DNA from: Gorsachius magnificus | Taxonomy: Eukaryota; Chordata; Aves; Pelecaniformes; Ardeidae | DNA: 64,000 nucleotides | NCBI GenBank assembly: GCA_034008185.1 | Contig: CM067082.1 | Span: 85,869,684-85,933,683, forward strand | Direction: 5' to 3' | In this document: positions 25,301 through 38,900 of the stretch, piece by piece | Numbering within the stretch: position 1 is the stretch's first letter | How the letters are laid out: each line of letters opens with the position of its first letter | The notes under the pieces: generated by a model | Seen by the model: the letters and a program-made list of their open reading frames with translations, nothing else | Databases searched by the model: none | Told to the model about the DNA's origin: nothing | Translations under genes and position numbers: made by a program

Positions 25301-28300
25301 GTATAAGGAAAGGAATGAGTTTTTATTTTTCCGCATTAAACAAGACTTCCTTTTTTGGCAAAATTCTAACAGATTACTAAACTACAGTCATCTGTTCCTC
25401 ACAGAATCACAAAGATAATTTCCTTGTTTATCTGACTTTCTCTGATGGAGAATATCCAAGGATTTCTTTTTTTCTTGTTCAGCCGTCATCCTTGGTTTAG
25501 CATCTCCAAATCCCACACCTGAAAATGACCCTGAAAGAACTACTTCTTTTCCCCCTCTTTTGGAAGAGGTCTAGTGAAAGCTGTACAAAACACACAACAT
25601 CCCTGTTCTCACACCCTCAGGGGAGCAGCGCTAGTTCCTTGAGCTCTTGGGAATCAAAGGCTTCAGCATTTGGAATTTCAGCTGGAAAAAGTGTTGCCTG
25701 GACTGTCTACACTCATCAAAAACCTGAGTAGGGAGCAGATGAGAAGGACGGACACTGATGTTTTAGGACTGAGGATGGATTTGTGGAATTTCAGTCAAGG
25801 TTTGTGACAGAGTTGTCACTTGCCATCCATTGTACCATGAAAACCTTGAGATCTATTCTCTGGTTTGGTTTCCAAACCAACATCCCAGTCCAAAAACGTG
25901 ACTCTGACCTACTTTACTAAGCAGTCTCCGCAGAGCTGTAACTGCAGGCACAGTGAACCACTCTGTCCCTCTTGAAGATACTCCGGGTGAAGGTGGGTGG
26001 AATTGTGTCTTCCTACAGCCTCTCCCCTGGCCCAGGAATCCCTATCCCTGCCTCTGGGCACTGAGGCAAATGCCGCTTGCAGTGTTGCACCGAGCCGAAT
26101 CCAAACCCTGGTACCCAAACCTGCCCAAGTTTAGGCCAGCGTCCTGCCATCAAACTGCTCTCCCACAGGCAAGCTCAGGCTCAGCCAGTTCCATGCACAA
26201 ATGAGTTAATTTCCCAGTGCTCCTCAGCCCAGCCCTTTTTACAAACACCAAGAAGAATTAACAAGGGAGAAAATTATTTGCAAACCCTCCAGCTTTTGAG
26301 CAGGAGATATCTGTGTTTGTGTGGATATAGGGTATAGCTTACATTAACTTGCTTAATTGGAATAAACTATAGCAGCACTTTTTTCTTTTTTTTTGGCAGA
26401 GATAAATTACTGGGTTTAGCACAGCTGGTAAGAGCTAATTCTGTACAAAGAGTTCTTTTCAGTAGTGTGGGTGGCAAAACACTTTCAGCAACTGGCTTAA
26501 TTAGTTCTTCCTTCTTTGCAATAGCACAGGACAGTTTGCAGAAGGAAAAAAAAAGAAGAGAGACTGTAACAGAAGATGTGGTATAAAATAATCCTGTTTA
26601 CTCTTCCGGTTTTGCCAATTCTCCCTTATTTAATGTCACACTAAATGGAGGCTTGCCCTGGTATTTCCCAGCACAGATGACAACTAGGAGCAAGAGGTTA
26701 ACACTTATGCCAAACATAGGCAGGGAGCAACCTCTGTTCCTCTGCACAGGATAGAGTAGAGCATTCCTCAAACAAAACACCCCAGCCAAAACCAAGCAGC
26801 ACAGCAATGGGAGCACCGCAGAGGGCTTTCCCCTCAGCAGAGCTACCATACGGCTTGTGGGTGGCTTGTTTAGCAAGGACTGGGAAGCCTGAGCTGCTAA
26901 CGAGACCCGCTCCCCAGTGCAACCTCTCTGACATGGATCATTTATATGACAAAAACCAACATGGGTGCCAAGTACAATCATTTCAGCTTCACTGCTCCCA
27001 GTGCACAGCACACCAACTGCAGCATAACAACCCGGTGCCACGAACAAGCACTAACTTTAACACACAGACACCTTCCTTTCCGTACGAGCCAGTCAAAAGC
27101 ACTCGGGGCTCTTCCACCAGCAGAGACACATGGACATGCAAACGCCCCACAGCTGTCAGCAAGACACAGCTTCCACCGGATAAAAACTGTGCTTGCAAGA
27201 TCCACTTGACCTTCTGAATGTCAGTGAGATAGAGGGTGGAAGGCCAGGAAGGGCACAGATGTTTGTATTTGCCATCATTATAGGCTGTTTAGGAAACAGC
27301 TGGAAATTTTTTCTAGCTGTTTTGTTTTGAATAATGACTCTGGAGCTATACTTGAGTGAGCTACAAATCTATTTTAAAAAAACAATCCAAAGTGTTACAA
27401 AGCCATTACCAACGTTTCTCTTTCTCCTAACTAGACTGAAGAAAGGCAGGATTATGAAAAATTTCTGTTAGGAAAAACAGAATTTTGTACAGGGGAAAAA
27501 CAAATTAAAACTGAAGGACTATTTTATGAAGACAAACAAAATAACCAGTTAATGAGGAAACTCTCCAGATATCTTCAAGAAAAAGCAGGCAGTAAAACTG
27601 CAAATAACAGTGTTTACCTGTATCTACAGTTCCTGTTTTTTCGGGAAATTATTTTGATATTTGCTCATTCATTTCTTTTGGCAGCAAGTGGAAGACAGAG
27701 GGCTACTCCTATAAATAATATTAGGCAGACCGATTAAAACCAAGAACAATCAAAACTTCTTACAACTACCCACTGCTCATTTACAAGAACAGCATTTTTT
27801 CTTCCATGCCTCTCCATAACAGTCATTAGAAAGCCTATGGAATTTTAGTCCTTGGAAGGTTGTTGATGAATCTTGAAAAGACTGTTTAGACATATGTTGG
27901 GGAAAAAAAAAGGAGCCAGTTAAGGTGAATATATTGAATCTAGAAATTTGTCAGTCAAGAATCCTGTCAGAAATAATTTCTAATACAACACTTTCCAGCT
28001 TTTGTGGCTTGACAGCTTACATATTTCTTAATTTTCTTTCCATGTATCTGTATAAAAACACTGAAACAAAAAGGAAAACTAACTGATTATAGACCGAAAA
28101 CAGTGAAACTACTTGCAGAAAAGCTACTATGAGGGACATAAACCATAAGCAGAGATACCTCCATTATCTTTCAGTACTAATCATTTCAGAGTTACTTTTA
28201 ATAAAAAGAGAGCAAAATGGACTGGCAAGTGATTAGAAGTGATTCTTTGATGTATGTAATGGATTATGTCCTTTAACATACATACGCATCTAAAAAATAT

Positions 28301-29162
28301 CTTGTTTGTTCTCTGCCAGCTTGTTTATTTTGCTATTTAAAAATACCATATAAACCTTACAGAGAAGCCTGTGTACAAAAGAAAACACCCTTTGGGAAAA
28401 ACCACAGAAAAGCGGTCCAGCAGATGGCATTGTGGCACTTCAAAAGACATTCCAGAAAATTCCACTTAAAAAACATGCAAGCTAAGTACTGTCTTTAACC
28501 ACTTACCACTTAACCAATGCAGTATTTTGCTCCTGCTCAATCCTACACATGCACAACTGAATAAACAAAACCACGCGATGTAGCTGCACTGTCATAGTAG
28601 CCCCGAAACAAATCATCTGTGCTCTGGTTCCCAAATCCAATTAGCTCTGTATGATAGATTTACAATCCCAGACTTGAAAAGATGATCCTAATTTGATGGC
28701 TAATGTCCTGTGATCCATGGCCATCAAGGGGATACCAGAAAGGATACGATTAGTTGAAAAATATTTCCTAAAAAGTAATCACATACAAGATCTTCCAACC
28801 AATGCAGACGATGCTATTTCCTGCCATACACAAACTACAGTGGAATAGGTATTATCCCTTAAAAATAAGTTTCTGGAGTATTATATGAATACTCCCATTT
28901 TCTTTCAATTAAACTGCTGATATGCCCTCACAGCTAGGGATGACAAGACTGTAGTAACCCAGCAGTTTCTTGCACAACACAGCAGTTCTCTGTATTGCTA
29001 AAACCGCAAAAACTTGAAACCATTTTGCAGAACTGAATGTACAGAAAAGCTCAGGAATTTACTTTCAGTATTATATTCCACAGGCAAACTTATTTAAACT
29101 GAAGTTAGAGTTGCAATTATCAGTAGTTTATCTGCATGCTACTTTATAAACCTGCTTTACCT

Positions 29163-29231
29163 TGACCAGCTCTGAGCAGGGGGTTGGACCAGAGACCTCC
29201 AGAGGCCTCTTCTAGCCTCAGGTATTCCATG
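29163..29231 (+). mobile_element. Old CR1 tail fragment
   Basis: GACCAGCTCTGAGCAGGGGG followed by TTGGACCAGAGACCTCCAGAGG and CTTCTAGCCTCA is the terminal 3'UTR of CR1 (consensus CCTGAGCAGGGGGTTGGACTAGATGACCTCCAGAGGTCCCTTCCAACC). It is more diverged than the other copies and lacks a clean octamer tail. Confidence 0.85.
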
Positions 29232-32200
29232 AGGCTCATATATCAATGCTCCTCATGCAATTAGTCTTCAAGAAAAGGTCTAGTTTCACTGTGGTATTAG
29301 TTTTGTGAGGAATTTCTAAAAATCCTTGTATCATAACAAAAAAACTTTCAAGATAGTGTAATTGAATGCTCTTAATTAAATTCAGTAGTGCATTCTAAGT
29401 GTCCAGTTGTATATATTCATATTTTTCCATGTCACTTCTACTAGAGCAAATTAAAGCCACCTAGTTTTCCTGATGGAGAATTTCAACTTCATGTCTTCAT
29501 TGCCTGATAGGCTAATACTTGGATTAAGAAACAAACAAGCAACCAAAACTTCATCCACAAATTAAAATAATAGCTCAAATATTTTCGCAAACTTAACATG
29601 TGCAAAACCATCATGCTCACTTGAACAAAGCTGGGTTTTATACATGGAAATTCCTTTTTTTTTATTTATAAGTAGCTTTTAAAAACAGAAGAATACAAGA
29701 AAACAGTTTCCATCCCTGTATGAAGTTATGAGCATTACTGTAAATGTTTAAATATTAAAAATGAATGCCTCCTTTCTGGAACGGAGGTGGTCAGGTTGGC
29801 CTGGAGCACCCATGATTATCGGGGAAACAGTTGCTTCCTCTTATCATCACTTCTAAGTGATCCTTTCTGTAAAGGTAGATGACAAGTGTCACAAACCCCA
29901 AAGCACTTCAAAGAGAAAAGAACAGCGTAAGAGAGAACATAAGCACTGTGGTACCAGATCAATTCAAGGATCCATCCTTTCCAGTATGCTGCCGCCACCA
30001 CTGGCCACCAGCAGTTCCTCAGGGAAAGGGAGCATGAATATGACACGCCTACCTACATCCTTCTGCTGGAACGCCTCCTCTGCTTCCAGTGACCACAACT
30101 TTTTGGCAACTTCAGGGCCATGTAGCTACAACCACACCACCATTTTAACAGGCTTGAATAATTTGTCTGATCCCTGTTGGAACTCATCTGCCTGCTCGTC
30201 TCCCCAGCACACTGCTGCAATGACTGCTACCATATAAATGTGCACTTTGTACTTATTTTGAACTCTCAAAGCTTGGTGGCCGATCATTTTGCTTAGACCT
30301 TGTAAAACAGTAAAACCAGTAAAAAATGTCACTCTATTTTCCTCAGAAATATTTTTCTCTTGGGAGAGCTTTCAAGTAGTAAGTTCCTCTTGGAAAGATT
30401 CCTTCCTTTGTGTACAAATACCCAGATACCAGGAAGGAGGATAACAGCCTACGCCAGAAGTACTCACCCAGGTAACGTCCATGCAGTCAGGAGCAGAGAA
30501 AGCAGGACTAATAACTGACATCACTTCTGAGCAGGCTGGGAGAGCACCTTGACACCTGCAACCAATCTGACAGTAGAAACCAGTTCAAGTAGGAAAAGGT
30601 GACCTGACTGACTGCTCTTATTATTCAGGCAGAGCCTTTCAGAGTGCCTAGCTGTGTCTAGTTACCACTCTGGTTCAGAAAGTCTATTGTATTGGAGTGG
30701 ACCCTTGGAATACATACAGCATGACCTTGTGTGGTGAACGCCAGGGTGTGGTGGCTCACAGGCAAAGGAAAGCATCTTTCACTATCTTATTTACAATGCG
30801 TCTTTGGTCTCGTATCCTGTGAGGCTCAGTGCCAGGGACCACGACAGAACCAGCAGGAAGATGATACTGGGTCAACTGACAGTTTTGGCTTCCAGGAAAT
30901 TCACATGAGACTTACAATTGTTACAGGACTGCATTGAATTGTGATTTGCAGGGGACACCATTTATGTGTCAGTGAGAAAAGAAATTTATTTTTTCATGTT
31001 TGTTGGTTACTCTCTGCTATCATGAGAGTGCTTGATGAGGAAGGCAGCCTGACCCATAACAAGACAGACACCTTTTGTGGCAAGACTTGGCCATTTTGCC
31101 CTTGCAACTGAATCCACAGAATCCGATTTCCTCCCAAACACATCCAAGTGCTTAAACTTTTTGTCCCTTGGCATAGTCATAAATGTCAATTCTTCTCATG
31201 CAGCCAGCGCTTCAACAGAATCAGAGTTGGAGCATATGCAAAAGTATTTGCACTCTGATACCAAGTGGTATCTTCTCAACCCATTCAGTGGCTCCTTATG
31301 CAGTGGCCAGCTGCTACTAAACAAACCATGCTGTATCTAGTATTTGTTTGCTTTAGAGAATAGCAATTATAGCTAACTCCAAAGACAAGAGATTTTTTTG
31401 AAGATGACTATTGTTTCAAAATCCACATTGCAAACAACTGGCATAAGTTACTTCAAAATTTTTTAAAATGGGCTTGATGCTGATTTGCCAGAGCTGAGGC
31501 CGTTGTTTAACCCAGCTTGTCAAAGGGGATTTTCTCAGATACTAAAAAGTTGGTGACAAGTGTGGTTGTGCCACAGACTTTCATTGCTCTTCCAGACCAA
31601 AATTATAGTCAGAAAAAAAATTACCTGCCCTTAATTGCACAGACATAGGGAAAATTTGTGGTAGACTTCTCACTAACATAGTCTCTGAAGTTTTCCCCTG
31701 TTGTTCCACTACTTACAGGACTGGTAGCTATTTGTGAAAGAGCAACCTCCTAAACCATACCCACCTCAACCACAGAACATCTGGACCAGGCAGGGAGCTC
31801 AGTCTTACGGTTCCCTCAGGTTGGAGGCTCCCAACTGACAACATCTATCCAGAAGGAGAAACAGATGGCTGACTTCTCCAGACTTTTCTGCCCACCTGAC
31901 TTGCTGTTCTTTACACCAGTCACTTGGGCAGATTTAAGACAGGCTGATAAAATCCCCTAGGTAAATTAAAGAGTTAATTACGTGACTACTTCTCGGTCCT
32001 AAACTTTGGGCTTAATCACTAGGGCTCTCTATGCACTTCACTAAAAAAGCAGATCAACATAAAACATATTATCCTCAGGATACCACATTTGCTAATTTGC
32101 TGTACAATTCCAAGGTTAATTGACAACTTCTTGCCATTTCTGAAAGCAGTTTGACAGATTTTTCCAGGCACTCCGACACTGCCTACAGCAAATCTATGTG

Positions 32201-34368
32201 AGGTACAATAACATCTACTGCTCACAAGTAAAAGAAAAAGCTCTCAACTCATCAAGAATTATGTTTCTCAGAAAAAAATAATCTTACAAACTGTTGCACA
32301 GGATCTTCTGTACAAATCAGCATTTATGGCATAGTATTTCTCACTTCGTTGCAAGCTCATAATCCAATCAATAGTTACATTAAAATATACCAGCAAGGTA
32401 AAAATACAAAGAAGGAGTTAGCCAATTAAGAATGTCTTTAAACTGCAAGCATGCAAATGAGATTTAACTAGTAAGTTAAAAATTGCTAATCTTGATTTTT
32501 GAGAATGTGTATTCTTTCCTTCATAAAGTCATTCTTTAACTGCATTACTAGTTATAGGAAAATTCTTTCAAGTGACATTTAAAACACTTTCCTAAGCCTA
32601 GTAGGCCTTTATGGTTATATGGTTTGCATTTAGGCTGGTAGTAACTTCTGAAGCTACCAACTTACTTTTACAGTGGAGTAAAGATACTAAGTTCTCACAA
32701 GTTCCTACAGATACCCAGGCAACCACTTACAGGAGAGAAACAAATTAATGGTTTCTCTGGAAGAAAGGCTACAGCTTAAGTGCAAGTCTCTGTTTAGCCA
32801 CCAGAGAATCAATTTGGGAGAGGGAAGTTGTAGATGTTTCAACTACAGGGTAAGCTTACACAAGACCTTTGAAGTGATGAGAACACCGCAATAATCGAGC
32901 CATGAGACCCAACAAGACAGAAAAGCAGATTTCCTAAATTCACGTGTCCACAAACTGTCTTTTTTGAAGTTCAGACAGGACAGACCAGCAAGCTACCACC
33001 AAATAAAGGAAGGTGTATTCAGAGTCAGCGCTGACTCCCAGGTGTTCCTCCCCATGGCACGGCAAGATACCTCATCACCTACCTTTCATTACCTGTCCCC
33101 TACTTCCAGTGCCAACTAAAACTACCTTCTGTTGAACGCAGGGCAAAAGCCACACAATGCGATGGCTGCAAACCGAGGTCACTGCTTTCCTGCAAAGGCA
33201 CACTGTAGCTTGTCCCACGGGGACATCTCTCCCTAGTTTAGATACAAACCCCGTAATATGTATAAATTGGAAGCACCCACCACAAAAGCTTGTATCTCAC
33301 TGTCTTATTTTGTCCCAGCTGATGTTAAGGGACATAAATTCAATTTTTTTTCGTTCATGGTAGGAAACCTTGAATTGTTAAAGGATATTGTAAGAGACAG
33401 ACTAAAACTTGCCCTAATTACTACAGCCTACATGAGTCAATATGCAAGGGTTACAAAACTTCCCATGAAAACTGAGGAAGCTAATCTTAGAAACAAGAAT
33501 GATAAATACTGTGCTTTCATCAAAAATGCTTTTCCTTTGAACTTCTGATTAGGCAATAATAATGTATTAACCACTTTAGGGAGAAACTTGCTCAGGAAAT
33601 ACAGTGATAACACATTTATCACTTTCTGGGGCTCAGACAATATTTGACGTAATTTCTCCTTAGGTCCCTCGTTCCCACCACATAGCTAAACTCTGATGCC
33701 TTAGTTCTAAAGCGATGCCAAGTTTCCTTTCATTGCAAAGGCTATGAAGAACTGCAGAACAAGTCCCTAAGTCACGGTCTAGTTAAAAAAGCACAGAGCA
33801 AAAGAGTCTGAGCAGATGCAATGTTTGGCTTGACTCATGTTAGATTAACAAGTTTGCTACTTTATGTTTTTATACCTGAAAAGTAAATCAATGTATTTTC
33901 AGACTTTGTCTTACCCTGCACATGATACAGCCCTGAAGTAACCCTGCCAAAGAGGTATCACTCCTACATAAAGGATCTTGAGCAGTTTGTTCATGCAGGA
34001 ATTTGGTCCAGAAGGAAAGCAAAATCAGGTCACTCTGGATCTGACAGCAGACCCTATGTTCTTGAATACAGGTTTCTAAGGCAAAAGTTAGTCAAATGCA
34101 TAGAATAAAACAATGGTGTTCAACAGCGTCCGGTGTCCCACCTGCAGTCACCAGTTTCATGGTAAGGGAACTGGGGGAAGGGAAGCTATTTCCTAATGTG
34201 ATAGCAAATCATCACCTACAGGTCTGTTCAGGAACACCAGCTGAGAAGGCCAGAAGCAAGTACTAGTAGGCCACAGCTAATGTAAACAAACAAAACAAAC
34301 CCAAACATTAGTCAATGTCAAACAAGAAAAAAACCATCTTTTGAAGGGGAAAAAGACACTGGCAAATA

Positions 34369-34604
34369 TAGACTAGATATAAGGAAGAAATTCTTTACAA
34401 TGAGGGTGGTGAAACACTGGAACAGGTTGCCCAGGGAGGCAGTAGAGGCCCCATCCCTGGAAACATTCAAGGCCAGGTTGGACGGGGCTCTGAGCAACCT
34501 GATCTAGTTAGTGGTGTCCCTGCTCACTGCAGGGGGGTTGCACTAGATGACCTCTAGGGGTCCCTTCCAACCCAAAACTTTCTATGGTTCTATGATTCTA
34601 TGAA
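34369..34604 (+). mobile_element. CR1 LINE 3' end, strongly 5'-truncated
   Basis: Starts within the last part of the reverse-transcriptase ORF (TAGACTAGATATAAGGAAGA), continues through the 3'UTR GGGGGGTTGCACTAGATGAC and ends in ATTCTATG octamers. It is nearly identical over its length to the copy at 18694-19085. Too short to encode anything. Confidence 0.95.
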
Positions 34605-35955
34605 ATATTGGCAATAAATTAGAAACAATCCACTATTTTCATAAGAGGCAGGAGCTTTCCATCTCTTTCAAAACACAGTAAGACCCCCTTGAAGTCAGAC
34701 ACCATTTACTGCTAAGTTAAATGATGGGAAAGAAAATGCTACATGCAAGTGCCTAGAATTTTAACACACTGCATTTGCTTTTATATCCATAAAGGACCAT
34801 CTCTACACTGTTAAACGCTGAGAACATCAGTTTTTACTAAACGTGTTTTGCTTCTGCTGTAAAAATATAAGAAGAAAAGTCTCTGGCATAGAGATTTGGT
34901 CTCTTTGTGCCAATAATGCTAGTCAATATTAGCATGTAAGTTCTTAATGATTCACTATACTGTTTGATTATCCACTCCCAAAACCCACCTTAATTAGCAG
35001 AAATATTTATTTTACAATGTTCAGTCCTACAAGCTTAAGAAATATGAGCTATTAAACCTAGTCCTGAATAATAAAAAATTAAACTGATATAGTAATAAAA
35101 TTGTAACAAAGGGAGAATGTCCTCCTGCATCTAAATTGAGCTGCAGTAGATAACATTTTAAATAATTTTTCTTTGAATCCTGCTGAGGCAACCATCTATG
35201 GAGTGCTGCCTTGCCAAGCAAGTCACCAAGCGCTCCTTGAGAGGATGCAATTGTACTGTTGCCACAACGTACTACCTGGTTCAAAATATTCTCCCCAAAG
35301 TATAATAGAGTCATAGCGCAAAGCAAACGGTGCCAACGGTCTAGCTGACAAGCTTTGCCTATCAAGGAGAAAAGCCACCTGCTCCAAAGTCAGTTTTTCA
35401 AAACTGTGACAGAAAGTTAGGGCTTTTTCATTCAGCATATAAAAAATACCCTGTCAACAATTTTTTCCAGATTTCTATCTAATAAAAATAAACTTTCTCC
35501 TTCTCTTTTATATGAACAGGCAATTCTGAGCTTCTTTTCAGTCTTAGAAACCATTGCATAGTTACAGTCGATGGACAATGTTTAAAATAGCAAAAAGAAC
35601 TCCACTCTTCATAACATTAACTCTAACAGACTTTAAAGTCTGAAGGGACAAGCCTAATATGTCAATGTTACCTTCTGTAAAGCAGCCACAGCAATTCCCG
35701 AGCTACAGCTGTAACTATTGAAACTACAGAACCTTCACTTCTTTTAAATTCTGTATTTGTACAAGTGTATTTGAAACAAAATGTTAGCCGCCTTCTATAA
35801 GAAAAGATTAAAACCTCTCATTAAGTGCCCAGAATGATCTTTTAGTGGAAGAGTCTTGTCACTTCACATGTTTTAGTAAAAAAAATAGACACCTCCCCAC
35901 AAACACCCCCTCCCCTTCCTCATTTCTTTAAAGGACCAACCTACATCACTAGGTC

Positions 35956-35997
35956 AGGAGGGAAGGAGGAGGAGGAGGGGGGAAGAAGAGGAGGGAG
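35956..35997 (+). repeat. 42-base uninterrupted purine tract (GGA/GAA rich)
   Basis: Purines only, mainly GGA and GAA triplets with a G6 run. It follows a pyrimidine-rich tract (CCCCCTCCCCTTCCTC at 35906-35921) about 35 bases upstream that is partly complementary to it, so the pair could form a hairpin or triplex structure (inference). Confidence 0.85.
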
Positions 35998-38900
35998 CAA
36001 ACGGGTTTTAAGTGAAGAGAACACATTTTAATCCATTTTTCCTTGAAAGTAAATATATCTTTCAGGAGAGACAGAAAGCATGTCTTGGCTATAAGTAAGT
36101 CCTTATGTAAAGAACTAAAGTAAATAACTAAATCCTGGCTAATATTTGACAGTTGCTGCCTTATGGAAGCACTGAGGTCTGCAAAGACAGTGCAGAATGA
36201 TTAAGCGGTAAAACAGTATGTCAGCTGTTGAAGAGATTAAAACCCAACAGCCTATATAACAGCAGCAACAACAAAGATCAACAGGACAACAGCAAGCAGT
36301 GGCATCAGCATTACCAGAAATGTGTACGTGAAAGAGGCTTTAGTTACTATTTCAGCATCTACCCGAGTAGCTTAATTATCAAGCGTCCTGAGGTGTGGAA
36401 GGCAGAGAGATCTACTTGGGTTCAGCCCATTTAGTGAATTACATTTGTCTAAACATCAACTTGGGAACTCTGACTCTGGATCTTGACTCCTGTGCTTCTC
36501 CAGAAAAATGCACCACAAACACAGTCAAAACCAACTAGTAGGGCGGGCTATGGAAGGTACTAAACCCCTCCTGTGACTGCACACATACAAAAGATGGTCT
36601 AAGGAAGTTTTCTTGTGGCTGCCCATGCCCCTTCGGTTCCACCTAGATCAGACCAGCTGTTCTAAGTCCCAGTGCAAAAGGTAAACTGGGGGGACTGCCA
36701 GTGTAAGCACAAGTCTGAGCAGGCTTCCCCTAAAAGACATTTAATGAAGAGTTATACAGACTGTCAGTATCAGCCAAGAGCTGATACACACCCAGTCTCC
36801 CCTGGTTGTCAACAACAGGCAACTGTGAGAATGGCAGCCAGAGGGCAGCTGATTTGGGGAGTTTCTGGGTGATGGCTCTAGCCTAGACCAGGTACACAGC
36901 TACGGTCACCCCACGGGCTGCCTACAGATGGTGACTAGTGCCGGGTCACAGGCGAGCAACATTGTAGCCGCTCAAGCTCTCAACAAGCTGTTTCAAAGTT
37001 TTCCTTCAGACTGTAGTATCTTTAGGTATCTTTTCGTTTTCCTTTTGTTGACTTTGAGAAGATCAATGATAAGAACTGGATCTACCAGAACTTGCTTCTG
37101 TATGTGAACAGTACCTTCAAAGTTCATCTAGGACCTGGCAATAGAGTCCTTAAGGATGCTAATAAAACTCCCAAAAGCTTTATTTGAATGGATGCAGCAC
37201 ACTGCTTGTACTGATCTTTAGCTATTTACCAGAAAAACCTTGACTTACGTTCCTTAATTAGTAGAATTTACTGAGAAATTAACACACAGCACAGGGAGAT
37301 GCATGGACTTAATTAATAAGGCAGCAAATAATGCAAACAGAAATAAAATACTATCTACTTGAAAATAATTAGGTAATAGATTCCTATACAGAAAGCAGTT
37401 TTTAGGTCGTAATCAGTGCAAGGGCAACAACTGAAATGGACTGGGTACTGATTTCTACCTGTTACTACAGCTTCCAATTCTCACTTTTTTAGTGTTTTGT
37501 ACTAAACAATGCAGTGTTTTCAGCACTGCAAACTTTTTTCTTAAATCAATAATTTGGAAAAAATATGTTTGGTTTGTGACAGTACATTTCAACATAGGTA
37601 ATTCAAAACATTTTGCCAAAGAGATCAGTTAAATTTCACAAGTTTGCTGTGATGTAATGCAATAACGCCCAATTTTTAACCCCTACCTAGTTAAAACTTT
37701 CTGGCAGAGAACGTATTTGCACATAAACAAAAAAAAAAGATTTTTCAGCTGTCAGGTCCACTTGGCATTGAGAAGAATGTCATTAGCACTTACAAGCTAC
37801 TTCTAGTTCCTGCTGATCAGATCTATGCTGCTGTCTCTGAGCCAGGATACACAGGGTAAACTGATAAAATTTGAGAAAAGTGAATCAGAGGACATAAGCA
37901 GCACACAAATGAAGGCAAAATGTTACTGCTTTGTCTAAATATTCATTACCAATTATATCATCCTTACAGATTTTTCTGTTGATGTAAGTTCCTGATCCAA
38001 AGAGAAGAAGAGAACAAGGCAGAGGCTGATAATTTCTAATGTGAATGATGATTGATAACTGAACAATCGAAGACAGTGATCTGGTCAGGTCATTACTCCG
38101 CTACTGTTGTCCTTTTACTGAATGTTTTAAGAAGATGGCTATACTTTGGAGACCTTTTAAGAATGCCAGCAAGAAGCAAGCACCAAATAAAAATGACTGG
38201 TGGTATCTGCAGGAAGGAAATAGCTTAGACATAAACCTACCAGGCACATAGTCCTGTCATATCTCCTCTTCTAACCACGAAAAGTTAAAACGTGCAAAAC
38301 AAAACTAACATCTCCAGATTTGTCTCTAGACTTCGAGCATGGCTGCTGAGTTATGCACCTATGCTGGCAACTAAGACTTCCCAAATTTTGAAAACTTCCA
38401 GTTCCTGCAGAAGACTAGAGGTTGTGGATGAATAACACCAGCAGCTGTGCAGGTATGAGGAGACTATGTACCTCACCGATTTCTCCAAACTGCAGCTCTT
38501 AAAGGATGATATATTGTGGACAGGAAATGGGGAAATGATTGCATTTGTTATTAGAAATTTCTGGCCTCTCAAAGCGTGCCTTGTTCCATATGGTATTATC
38601 CCTGGAGAGCAGGTAGGTATCTAATGACTAGATTTTCTCACAAGCTCAAGTTCTTAAGCATGAGACGGATGGTTCAAATTCATAACTTGGAGTCAAGTGG
38701 AACTACTGCCACTATTTGTCATAAAAGCACAAAATACATTTCTCTCGGTTATAATGTACTGATACAACCTTCCAGCGGTCTCTCAGGTTGTGAAAGACAA
38801 AAAAAAGAGTGAATACACTTTTACAGCGTTACTTTCCCCACTATCTTCGGTGTTTGTGCACCCTAACACACTTGATCCATGTGAGGAATGTAACCAACAG

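Larger units (their letters stand above)
19086..34368 (-). other. LYRM4: LYRM4 intron, central part 1
   Basis: About 15 kb with no recognised exon or RNA gene. It holds AT-dinucleotide tracts (20831-20892, 21061-21079), a T12A8 run (21763-21782), a TTTACA repeat (22360-22396) and one old CR1 tail (29163-29231). A GC-richer stretch at about 26600-27210 has longer ORFs on both strands, but none resembles a known protein and their lengths fit chance. Confidence 0.6.

Noticed and set aside
26598..27047. Minus-strand 149-codon ORF with hydrophobic stretches
   Set aside because: No recognised family, no splice or promoter context, and a few ORFs of this length are expected by chance over 64 kb in six frames.
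38660..38680. GGTTCAAATTC, resembling a tRNA B box
   Set aside because: No matching A box, acceptor stem or cloverleaf can be built around it.
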